The notes below the pieces were generated by a model. The model ran no database searches and was not told the origin of the DNA. It worked only from the letters and a program-made list of their open reading frames with translations. From Planctomycetaceae bacterium (GTDB lineage: Bacteria; Planctomycetota; Planctomycetia; Pirellulales; Pirellulaceae), in contig SXOA01000158.1 in NCBI GenBank assembly GCA_005778405.1, positions 1-62,657 of the forward strand: 62,657 nt of DNA. The letters run 5' to 3'. Shown here piece by piece: positions 55,601 to 62,657 of the stretch; within the stretch, counting starts at the first letter, position 1, and each line of letters begins with the position of its first letter. The position numbers were made by a program, and so were the translations under genes.

Positions 55601-56974
55601 ATGAACTCATTTCCACGCGGCGCGACGGGTGCCGCACTCGCCCTGCTGCTGGCTTTTGCTTCCGCGGCCCCAGCCGACGACATCAAGAAGACCGACCTCT
55701 ACAAGCGGATTCGGAAAAACCTCGACGCCGTTCCCGCCATTGATACGCACGACCACCTGCGGCCGTTCGAGGAAATTCCGGGCCGGGATGTGACGGACAA
55801 GGGGAAGGGGATGACGCTCCATTCGATCTGGCAAGGGAGTTATTATCCCTGGATCAATCCGCTATCACCCTGGCCGGAAGGAAAGCCGTTCGAGGCCTGG
55901 TGGGAGAAGGGGCAGCACGATTTCAAGGACGCACGGGCGACGAGTTTTTACCGCTACGTCCTGCCCGCGTTCACGGACCTCTACGGTGTGGATTTCGAGA
56001 CGATGACGCTGGAACAGGCGAGCGATCTCAATCGGCGGATCTTCGAGAACGACAAGAGTGATAAGTGGCTGAACCACGTCGTCACCGAACGGGCAAACAT
56101 TGAATTGATGCTGATCGACCCCTACTGGGCCCGTTTCAAGTTCGACCGGCCGTACCGATTCGCAGTTCCCATCCTCAACGTCACCACAATGGTCGATGGC
56201 CATCACCCGGGGTCGTTCACCAGCTCGCTCGACAGCCCGTATGACTTCGCCAAACAGTCCGGCAAGGAAGTGAAGTCGCTCGACGACTATCTGGCAACGA
56301 TTGACCTCGTCTTCCAGAAAGCCGTCGCCTCCGACGCGGTCTGCCTGAAGACAACGCTCGCCTACCAGCGGACGCTGGATTTTCAGAACGTCTCCAAGGA
56401 GCGGGCCGAGAGAGCCTTCGGTCGGCCGAAGAGCGAGTTGAAGCCCGAGGAATTGAAGGACTTTCAGGATTTCATCCTGTGGCGGCTGTGCGAGCTGTCG
56501 GCGAAATATGACCTGCCGTTTCAGATTCACACCGGCCAGGCTCGCATTCAGGGCTCGAATCCCATGCTGTTGGTGGACCTGATCGCGGCCAACCCCAAAA
56601 CGAAGTTCATCCTGTTCCACGGCGGCTTTCCCTGGGTTGGCGAAACGGGGGTCATCGCCATGAAGTACCGCAACGTCTGGGTCGATTCCGTCTGGCTGCC
56701 GCAGCTTTCCTACACGATGGCCAAACGGGCCTACCAGGAATGGCTGGAGGTGATGCCCAGCGACCGCATCATGTGGGGGGCCGACACCGTGCAAGCCGAA
56801 GGGATTTACGCGGCCACCGTCTGGACCCGGCAATGCGTCTGTGAAGCCCTGGCCGAAAAAGTAGAACGTGGCGAGCTCCGCGAAGAGCAGGCTCTGCACA
56901 TCGGCCAGCAAATCCTGCGGGACAACGCTCTGAAGATTTTTCCGAAGTTGGAGCGGCAGTTGTGGAAGAAATAG
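55601..56974 (+). CDS. Exported amidohydrolase family protein
   Basis: 457 residues. Signal peptide (about 1-26), then the metal motif IDTHDHLRPFEEIPG and further family motifs LPFQIHTGQARIQG, FILFHGGFPWVGE and RIMWGADTV, which fit the TIM-barrel metal-dependent hydrolases related to uronate isomerase/amidohydrolase 2. Substrate unknown. AGGAGG ribosome site. Divergent from the FHA activator, 122 bp apart, so it is a plausible but unproven target. Confidence 0.85.
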   Translation: MNSFPRGATGAALALLLAFASAAPADDIKKTDLYKRIRKNLDAVPAIDTHDHLRPFEEIPGRDVTDKGKGMTLHSIWQGSYYPWINPLSPWPEGKPFEAWWEKGQHDFKDARATSFYRYVLPAFTDLYGVDFETMTLEQASDLNRRIFENDKSDKWLNHVVTERANIELMLIDPYWARFKFDRPYRFAVPILNVTTMVDGHHPGSFTSSLDSPYDFAKQSGKEVKSLDDYLATIDLVFQKAVASDAVCLKTTLAYQRTLDFQNVSKERAERAFGRPKSELKPEELKDFQDFILWRLCELSAKYDLPFQIHTGQARIQGSNPMLLVDLIAANPKTKFILFHGGFPWVGETGVIAMKYRNVWVDSVWLPQLSYTMAKRAYQEWLEVMPSDRIMWGADTVQAEGIYAATVWTRQCVCEALAEKVERGELREEQALHIGQQILRDNALKIFPKLERQLWKK

Positions 56975-57113
56975 GTCCTTGTCCCCACGTTCCGCGTGGG
57001 GACAAGAATCATTTGTAATAACCGTCACAGACGGCCCTTCCGTGGACAAGTGCGTCTTGTCGGGCGGAGTGTTCGATATCATCCTGAAGGACTGCATTTC
57101 AGGGAGGATTGTC

Positions 57114-57473
57114 ATGCGCGTTACCCGACTTTTCGCTTTCGCCTTGCTGGCCATCACGCTCGCGGGGTCCGCGCCCGTCTCCGCCGCCTGGGTGAATGAA
57201 CTCGGCCGCAATTTGGGCCTGGGTTGGAGCGACGGTTATCACGCCTATGAGGGTTGTCCGGATCCCCGTTTGCGATCCCAGCCCTGGCAACGGCGGGCGA
57301 CCCGCGGGGGCGTCTGCGATGAGCCACTGGTGCCCTATCTGGAGCCGGCTCCGGCTGCTCGTCCCGCCCCGGAAGCCATTCCTACGCCGAAGACCAGTCG
57401 GGCCACTCCCGGAGCCCACCAACCAGCGGCAGCGCGGACTTCGCAGCTGCGCATCTCGCGGCCCAGTTATTAA
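57114..57473 (+). CDS. Small secreted Pro/Arg-rich protein
   Basis: 119 residues. A signal peptide (MRVTRLFAFALLAITLAGSAPVSA) is followed by NELGRNLGLGWSDGYHAYEGCP and a Pro/Ala-rich, probably unstructured tail. The AGGGAGGA site is good. No family recognised; similar short secreted proteins with a WSDGYHAY-like motif occur in Planctomycetes. Confidence 0.75.
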   Translation: MRVTRLFAFALLAITLAGSAPVSAAWVNELGRNLGLGWSDGYHAYEGCPDPRLRSQPWQRRATRGGVCDEPLVPYLEPAPAARPAPEAIPTPKTSRATPGAHQPAAARTSQLRISRPSY

Positions 57474-57532
57474 TAGCCAACGGAAGGGCATTGCTCCTTT
57501 GCGGCTGCGGTTTTCTTGCCAACGCGAGTTCC

Positions 57533-57552
57533 GCAACGTAGGTTTACGTTGC
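57533..57552. promoter_or_regulatory. Perfect hairpin GCAACGTA-GGTT-TACGTTGC
   Basis: 8-bp stem, 4-nt loop, in the 183-bp region between the small secreted gene and the pilin gene. Role unknown: transcript end or pilin leader structure. Confidence 0.45.
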
Positions 57553-57656
57553 GTCCAGCGCTGCTCGTTTGGGAGGCCCATGCCGTCTTTTGTGGACCGG
57601 GGCCGCTACTTCCACTAGCAGTGAACTGAGCGGCCCTACGCATTCGTGAGGGCTCT

Positions 57657-57833
57657 ATGAAACATCTTCTTCGATTGATTGCCGACGAGGATGGCCCAAC
57701 CGCTGTCGAATATGCCGTCATGTTAGCCTTGATTGTCGGAGCCGCCTTGGTGGGGATTACCTCTGCTGGCCAGGCAACCTTGACGAGTTTTCAGGACTCG
57801 TCGACAAAGATTAATGCCGCCGTCGGATCGTAG
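57657..57833 (+). CDS. Flp/Fap-type IVb pilin
   Basis: 58 residues. DGPTAVEYAVMLALIVGAAL is the type IVb pilin hallmark: a prepilin peptidase site followed by the Glu-Tyr pair and a hydrophobic helix, then a short polar tail. It is the major pilin of a Tad/Flp pilus. No tad or prepilin-peptidase gene is in the window, so it must be served from elsewhere. GAGGG ribosome site 6 nt upstream. It ends 19 bp before the HDOD gene. Confidence 0.88.
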   Translation: MKHLLRLIADEDGPTAVEYAVMLALIVGAALVGITSAGQATLTSFQDSSTKINAAVGS

Positions 57834-57852
57834 TTGCAAGCTACAATTGCGC

Positions 57853-59448
57853 ATGGAAGCCTCCCCGCTTGCTGCCGCATCGACCGCCCCTCCAGACTCC
57901 GCCGCGTGCATGCTGGATCATCTGGCCACGCAGGCCGCGCACCTGTATTCGCTCCCGTCGGTGGCGGCTGAGGTGCTGCAGTTGACCGGCAGCGGCGAAG
58001 TGGACCGGTCGGCGCTCAAGGCCTGCCTCGAAAACGACCCGGCGCTGACGACGCGAATCCTCAAGGTGGTCAACAGCTCGCTGTTCGGACTCAGCCGGAA
58101 GGTGACCGACCTTGGCCAGGCGCTGGCCGTGTTGGGGGTCAAACCGCTTAAAATGCTGGTCCTGGGCTTCTCGCTCCCCCATGAACTGGAGGCGGACCTG
58201 GAAAACGAGGTGCTCACGGGATACTGGCGGCATACGCTCTTGAAAGCTGCCGGTTGCCGGGAGATCAGCCGGCGACTCTTTCCCGCCCGAGGTGAAGAAG
58301 CGTTTACGGCAGGGCTCTTGCAGGATGTTGGGGAACTGGTGCTGATCCAGCAGCTCGGACCTAGCTATGTCCGTTTTCGTAGCCAGGTTCGCCGGGAACA
58401 GCGGCCATTGCGGGAGGCGGAGTGGCTGGCGCTGGGCTTTGACCACGTCGATCTCTCGGCCCGGCTGCTCACACAGTGGGGAATGCCCCCGTCGTTCGTC
58501 GCCATTGTTGCCAGTAGCAGCTCGCCCGAGGACAGTTCTCCGGACCGGCACCTGGTCCGCGCGCTCAAGGTCTCGGAGCAGATGGCCAACGTGATAGAGA
58601 GAAACGGCGAGGGACTGAGCAGCTTGAATACAATCGCCCAGAGCGAGTTGGGGCTTTCGGCCGAGCAAGTGCAGGAGATTCTCGACGTGCTGACCCAGCG
58701 GGCAGAAGAGCTGGCCCGCATTCTGTCTCGCGAGTTGCCCTCCCGCGCCGAACTTTCGGAGACCGCACATGCCCGACTGGCGGAAACCACCGCCCAAATG
58801 CTCGAAGGGGCCAATGAGCAGACACTCCTGGCAGACATGACGGAATTGCAAACCGAGTTGCAAGCTGCCGCCCGCCGCCAGATGACGCAATCAACCGGCC
58901 GACAGGTGATGCATCCGGCGGAGCGGCCACGACTGGGGCAGCGGACTTGGGAAGCGCCAACGATTCTTGAGCACAGTTCCCTGGCCAATGATGAGCCGCT
59001 ACTAAGTGAAGTTTCCGCCGCCATCGCACGCTGCCGGGGTCTGCAGCGGAGCCTGAGTCTGGTCTTGCTCCAGGCCCACGGAGCGATGGGGCGAGAAGGG
59101 GGCGAGGGTGAATATCCAGCTCCTCAGGGGCTCCTGAAGAAGCTGAATGCCTGGTCGCAAGATCGCGGCACCACTCTGGCATTGCCGCGGAACACCTTCG
59201 GCTTCCTATGGGAGAGCTGCAATCGCAGAGAAGCCTACGAGTTGGCCCGACATGTCCTTCGCCAGGCGCATGACATCGCCTCGGCGGCAGACCGAGGACT
59301 CGCTGAAGGCTGGACGCTTTGCGCCGGATTGGCGACGCTGACGCTGCCGCCCCGCAACTTTCCCCCACAGGAATTGATCGCTGCTGCCCAAGGCTGTCTG
59401 GCCGGCGCGCTGAGGTCCTGCGGCACGGTCAAGAGCATTGAGTTCTAG
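57853..59448 (+). CDS. HDOD-domain signalling protein
   Basis: 531 residues. The HDOD domain (about 25-220) has the family features LPSVAAEVLQLT, ALTTRILKVVNSSLFG and GLLQDVGELVL, but lacks the HD metal pair. A helical middle follows, then a C-terminal part (about 390-530) that looks like a degenerate GGDEF fold without the GGDEF motif. ATG 57853 is used; a longer reading (57814) overlaps the pilin gene. Often linked to c-di-GMP and motility regulation; the pilin neighbour fits. Confidence 0.82.
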   Translation: MEASPLAAASTAPPDSAACMLDHLATQAAHLYSLPSVAAEVLQLTGSGEVDRSALKACLENDPALTTRILKVVNSSLFGLSRKVTDLGQALAVLGVKPLKMLVLGFSLPHELEADLENEVLTGYWRHTLLKAAGCREISRRLFPARGEEAFTAGLLQDVGELVLIQQLGPSYVRFRSQVRREQRPLREAEWLALGFDHVDLSARLLTQWGMPPSFVAIVASSSSPEDSSPDRHLVRALKVSEQMANVIERNGEGLSSLNTIAQSELGLSAEQVQEILDVLTQRAEELARILSRELPSRAELSETAHARLAETTAQMLEGANEQTLLADMTELQTELQAAARRQMTQSTGRQVMHPAERPRLGQRTWEAPTILEHSSLANDEPLLSEVSAAIARCRGLQRSLSLVLLQAHGAMGREGGEGEYPAPQGLLKKLNAWSQDRGTTLALPRNTFGFLWESCNRREAYELARHVLRQAHDIASAADRGLAEGWTLCAGLATLTLPPRNFPPQELIAAAQGCLAGALRSCGTVKSIEF

Positions 59449-59456
59449 CGGGCTTT

Positions 59457-61403
59457 TCACTCCACGGCCCGCGCTTCGTGATAGCGGGCTTTCGTCTCGT
59501 TCCCCCGCAGCCGGTAGATTTCGGCCAGCTTCTGCTGGACGTTGGCGAGCCGTGGGTTGATATGGACCGCTTGGAGCAAGGCTTGCTCCATGGCGGCTTC
59601 GTTTCCAAGCTCTTTTTGGCACTGGGCCATCAGGAGCCACTGCACACTGTTGCGGCGGAGCTTGGCGAGTTGCTCCAGCGTCTGAATGGCTTGCTGAAAT
59701 CGCTTCTGCTGAAACTGTCCGTCCGCTTGCAGGAACAAGGCGTTGCACAAGTCCTGCCCGGTCAGTTGTGGGTCGGCGAGCGCCGACTGCACAAAGGGCT
59801 GCACGCCCGGCATTCCCAGTTCAAACCGCAAGCGGGCCAGCCAGGCATCAACGGTTCCATCCACGCCGCCAGACGCGCGCAGTTCGGTCAAGAGGGCAAG
59901 TGCCTGCCGCTTGTACAGGGGGCGATGGGCTACGTCGGCGTCCTTGTTCGCGAATTCCAGAAATGCCAAGCCCAGGGAACGCTTCTGCTCGTTTTCGCTC
60001 AGGAGAGACAGGTCAAACATCGGCCGCAACGAAGGGGGGACGGCCGAAGGTTCATCTTTCGTTTGGCCCTTCGTGGGAGCCACATGAATTCCGACCCGGT
60101 GATGCGTGAAGGCCAGGTGCGGAATGTCGGTCGGCGTCTGCGGCATGTGGCAAGCGACGCAGTTGTTTTCGGGGTTTTCCTTCTGCCGCAACACCGGGCT
60201 GACCTTGCACGCCGCCGGCTGGTGGCAACTGGTGCAGACCTGCACGTAGTGTTTAGTGAGCGCCTCTCCCTTGGGCTCCCCATGCGGACCGTGGCAGGTG
60301 AGACAGGAAAACGTCTGGGTTTTCTGATAACACTGGCTCAGGTGCATTTGCTCCACATGGCCGACGACGGACATCTCGGTGCTGGGAGTCTCCAGTTCAT
60401 AATGCTGCACGAATTTTCCCAGAGGCAGGCCGGGGCGAAAATCAAACGGAGTCTTTCCCTGCGCAATCGTCGTGGCACTGCCGCGCAAATGGCATTGCTG
60501 GCAAACTGCCTCGGAAAGTTCCCGCGTCAGCCGAGACGGGTTGACGATGGTGTGGTCGATCTCATCCTCGGCCGAACCCGGCGTCTGTTTGGCACTCTGA
60601 TCTTGACGTTTCACATGCAGTTCCCCCGGGCCGTGACACTGTTCGCAGCCGACGGCGGCCTCGGTGATTTGCATGCGGTGCAGGCTTTTCCCCTCCGCTT
60701 TAATCTGCCCAGCGTGGCAGACCAGGCAGGTCTCGCCAATCTCCCGCTCGAAGCCGGAATGCTGGGCCCGGTCGTAGCCGGGAGACATTCCCCAGGCCTT
60801 GCGAGATGTGTACCAGGTGATGGGGGACTCCGCCATGAAGCCGCCATCTTCCACGACATAGGTCAGCGAGTGCCTCCCCGACCCGGTGACATACGTGACG
60901 GGATATTCCTGCAGCAACAACGGCTCCTGCCCCTCGGTCAGCAGCAGTTCGCGGTGCCACATCTGCCCATCTTTGCGTCGGACCTCGTAGCGAGACTTCG
61001 AAGGGGCATGGTCAAACGAACCATCCGGCGGCTCGCGGGCCAGGTCCACTGCCGCCATCGATTGGGCCATTCCAGTATGTTGATACGACTCGTGCTCCCC
61101 CTCATGGCAACCGATGCAGGCCTTTGAGCCGACATACTGTACGCCCGGCTCCGTATTCTTGTAGGGACTCGCCGCGGGGGTAACAGGCGGCTTTCCTTCT
61201 TTCCCTGTCACTTCCGGCTGTTGAATCTGCGGAGGCACTGCGGGCTTCTCGTCACCCTTCTTCTTCCACAATCCGGGAGCATAAACAGCCGCCAACACTC
61301 CCCCCAGCACCAGCCCGACCGTCAGACAAATCATCATTCGCAGCAGCCGCGGCCGGGCCGGGGAACGAGAGGAACGTGACGACTTTGGGCGAGGAGATTT
61401 CAT
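59457..61403 (-). CDS. Heptaheme c-type cytochrome with TPR repeats
   Basis: 648 residues. A membrane anchor (about 21-43), then seven CxxCH motifs: CIGCH (96-100), CLVCH, CEQCH, CQQCH, CLTCH, CTSCH and CVACH. TPR-like helices fill the last ~160 residues. Such planctomycete proteins may carry electrons in the periplasm or bind partner proteins through the TPRs. The C-terminus converges on the HDOD gene. No cytochrome maturation genes are nearby. Confidence 0.9.
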   Translation of the reverse strand: MKSPRPKSSRSSRSPARPRLLRMMICLTVGLVLGGVLAAVYAPGLWKKKGDEKPAVPPQIQQPEVTGKEGKPPVTPAASPYKNTEPGVQYVGSKACIGCHEGEHESYQHTGMAQSMAAVDLAREPPDGSFDHAPSKSRYEVRRKDGQMWHRELLLTEGQEPLLLQEYPVTYVTGSGRHSLTYVVEDGGFMAESPITWYTSRKAWGMSPGYDRAQHSGFEREIGETCLVCHAGQIKAEGKSLHRMQITEAAVGCEQCHGPGELHVKRQDQSAKQTPGSAEDEIDHTIVNPSRLTRELSEAVCQQCHLRGSATTIAQGKTPFDFRPGLPLGKFVQHYELETPSTEMSVVGHVEQMHLSQCYQKTQTFSCLTCHGPHGEPKGEALTKHYVQVCTSCHQPAACKVSPVLRQKENPENNCVACHMPQTPTDIPHLAFTHHRVGIHVAPTKGQTKDEPSAVPPSLRPMFDLSLLSENEQKRSLGLAFLEFANKDADVAHRPLYKRQALALLTELRASGGVDGTVDAWLARLRFELGMPGVQPFVQSALADPQLTGQDLCNALFLQADGQFQQKRFQQAIQTLEQLAKLRRNSVQWLLMAQCQKELGNEAAMEQALLQAVHINPRLANVQQKLAEIYRLRGNETKARYHEARAVE

Positions 61404-61529
61404 CGCGCTGAAGTGGGGCGCAAGCGGAGAAAATAACTCGGACTGGCGAAATGCCAGTGCTCGATTCTCTCATAAAGTACCCTTGGGGCGAGTGCCTGAG
61501 GAGGGTTTTCTCGCCAACCTGGCAAGTCA

Positions 61530-61907
61530 CTACGTGCGCCGCTTCTTCGCAGCCGCTTTCTTCTTCGCCGGCTTCGATGCAGGCTTCGGCTTAAGGGAAG
61601 CTACATAAGCGATACTGAGGGCGAAGAAAGGCTGGAGTTCGTGCGTCTTTTTGAGCAGCGCATCCGGTATCAGAACGTACTCCTTCATAACGATGCCATG
61701 TTGCTGGCAAAGCTCCGCCTTGTACTTCTTAAGGAACGCTTCCCGCTCCACTTCCGGCAGTCGCAGCGCCAATTTTCCCTCCGGGGTGAGGAAGCTGAAC
61801 ATATGGCCGTTCAGCGACGTGTACGGCATGGTCGCGCCCTTGCGCTGGACGCTCGGATTGGTGGCCACCAGCTTTTCGTAGAGGTCGATCGCTTTGTCTG
61901 CGGTCAT
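61530..61907 (-). CDS. TfoX/Sxy N-terminal-like small protein
   Basis: 125 residues. A body with TMPYTSLNGHMFSFLTPEGK, LALRLPEVEREAFLKKY and MKEYVLIPDALL matches the TfoX N-terminal-like fold loosely, and a Lys/Ala-rich tail (KPAKKKAAAKKRR) may bind nucleic acid. Family role, where known, is competence regulation; here function is open. Confidence 0.6.
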   Translation of the reverse strand: MTADKAIDLYEKLVATNPSVQRKGATMPYTSLNGHMFSFLTPEGKLALRLPEVEREAFLKKYKAELCQQHGIVMKEYVLIPDALLKKTHELQPFFALSIAYVASLKPKPASKPAKKKAAAKKRRT

Positions 61908-62025
61908 AAGCTCCGGCTCACACTGTTTGTGGCCCGTAAGGTCAGGTTCGCCCCAGTGCCTCGCCCCAATTGTTGATGGTAGTCGTGTCGGGAGGCGGAT
62001 GTGAGGGCCAAATAGTTGCCGCCGA

Positions 62026-62055
62026 GCCCGTTTGACGAGAATGTCAAAACCGGGC
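62026..62055 (-). terminator. Hairpin after the primary sigma factor gene
   Basis: Stem GCCCG...TTTGAC/GTCAAA...CGGGC with loop GAGAAT, 23 bp past the rpoD stop. No T-run on the minus strand, so terminator strength is uncertain. Confidence 0.5.
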
Positions 62056-62078
62056 GATTGGAGAGCAACCCTATGTCC

Positions 62079-62657
62079 CTAATGCGAATCCACCGGAGCA
62101 CCATCAATGATCGGCATGTCCACTCCGTCGACGAAGCTGACAAGCGACTTGTTGCGGTAGGGCTGCTGGAGTTTGCGGACGGCTTTGGTTTCAATCTGCC
62201 GGACCCGTTCGCGGGTGACCGAGAAGATCTTGCCGACTTCCTCAAGCGTGTAGGCGTAACCGTCGGTGAGGCCGTAGCGGAGGCGGAGGATTTCGCGTTC
62301 GCGGTAGTTGAGACCTTGCATGGCCTCTTCGATGCGACCTTTGAGGGCTTGCTGGTGGGTGTCGTAGAGCGGGTCGTCGTCCCGGTGGTCCGCCACGAAC
62401 TCGCCGAAGTAGCTGTCGTCGTGGTCGCCGACCGGCTGGTCGAGCGAGAGGGGCTGGCGAGACATTTTGATGATGCAGCGAGCGTCGTCGAGCGACAGGC
62501 CGGCCCGTTTGGCGGTCTCTTCCGGCGTCGGCTCGCGGCCGAGCTCTTGAACCAGCTCGCGGCTGACATTGCGGACCTTGCTCATCGTGTCGATCATGTG
62601 CACCGGCACGCGGATGGTGCGGCTTTGGTCGGCGATGGCCCGGGTGATGGCCTGGCG
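62079..62657 (-). CDS. rpoD: Primary sigma factor (RpoD/SigA), 3' part
   Basis: Partial: the 5' part lies beyond base 62657; 192 residues are visible. The edge reads RQAITRAIADQSRTIRVPVH, region 2.4/3.0 of the sigma-70 family, followed by region 3 and region 4 with LNYREREILRLRYGL and the -35-binding helix-turn-helix VTRERVRQIETKAVRKL. The intact regions and lack of divergence suggest the housekeeping sigma or a close paralogue. Confidence 0.93.
   Translation of the reverse strand, partial: RQAITRAIADQSRTIRVPVHMIDTMSKVRNVSRELVQELGREPTPEETAKRAGLSLDDARCIIKMSRQPLSLDQPVGDHDDSYFGEFVADHRDDDPLYDTHQQALKGRIEEAMQGLNYREREILRLRYGLTDGYAYTLEEVGKIFSVTRERVRQIETKAVRKLQQPYRNKSLVSFVDGVDMPIIDGAPVDSH

Noticed and set aside
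55865..57211. 448-codon minus-strand open frame
   Set aside because: Antisense to the amidohydrolase and the next secreted gene; no domain signal.
1..62657. tRNA, rRNA, CRISPR, transposase or prophage genes
   Set aside because: Looked for T-loop-like GGTTCGA patterns, spaced repeats and transposase motifs; none convincing.

Overview
The window looks like a piece of a planctomycete chromosome (Planctomycetota, probably near Pirellulales). The evidence is the gene content: a PSD1/DUF1549 cytochrome protein, a DUF1501 sulfatase-like protein, a BBP7-type outer-membrane barrel, DUF3467, GAF-HlyD and M50-HlyD proteins, a transmembrane Ser/Thr kinase with an extracytoplasmic domain, and an ECF sigma factor followed by a FecR/LamG protein. 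DNA is GC-rich throughout except for one gene (26971-29169). I see no tRNA, rRNA, CRISPR array, transposase or prophage.

Layout. 1-4.8 kb: truncated PSD1 protein, then a kinase overlapping a flavin-binding PNPOx-like gene. 4.9-13.5 kb (minus strand): an accessory SecA-like ATPase, a GAF-HlyD protein, an HlyD adaptor, a PqqD-like/M50/HlyD membrane protease and a DUF3467 protein. This is the most interesting functional cluster and may be an export or peptide-processing system. 13.9-18 kb: BBP7 barrel, very acidic small protein, ECF sigma factor and FecR/LamG partner. 18-25.5 kb: metallo-hydrolase, lipoproteins, small secreted proteins, S9 peptidase and amidase (the last two overlap by 4 nt). 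25.6-29.2 kb: DUF1501 protein and a GmrSD-like DUF262/DUF1524 nuclease of atypical composition. 29.4-40.3 kb: a tightly coupled DNA-end-processing operon, AddB-AddA-SbcD/YhaO-SbcC/YhaN. 40.5-46.4 kb: Ig-like secreted protein, MarR regulator, and an ABC-2 exporter operon. 46.4-62.7 kb: tgt, a D-threonine aldolase/D-serine deaminase-like enzyme, SpoIIE phosphatase, membrane and Cys-rich secreted proteins, exported isoaspartyl peptidase, FHA-GAF-sigma54 activator, amidohydrolase, Flp pilin, HDOD protein, seven-heme cytochrome with TPRs, TfoX-like protein and the 3' part of the primary sigma factor gene.

Structured intergenic repeats of at least three families recur here: a 57-nt two-hairpin element, a 24-nt element with an AGGCT/AGCCT dyad, and a composite CTGACTCCTGACCCC / AAATTCGAAATCCGAA tag. 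Most copies sit directly against stop codons, often in the same orientation relative to the upstream gene, and together with the secretion cluster they are the main items worth following up. Coordinates of starts were chosen by ribosome-binding sites, signal peptides and family N-termini; alternatives are given where uncertain.
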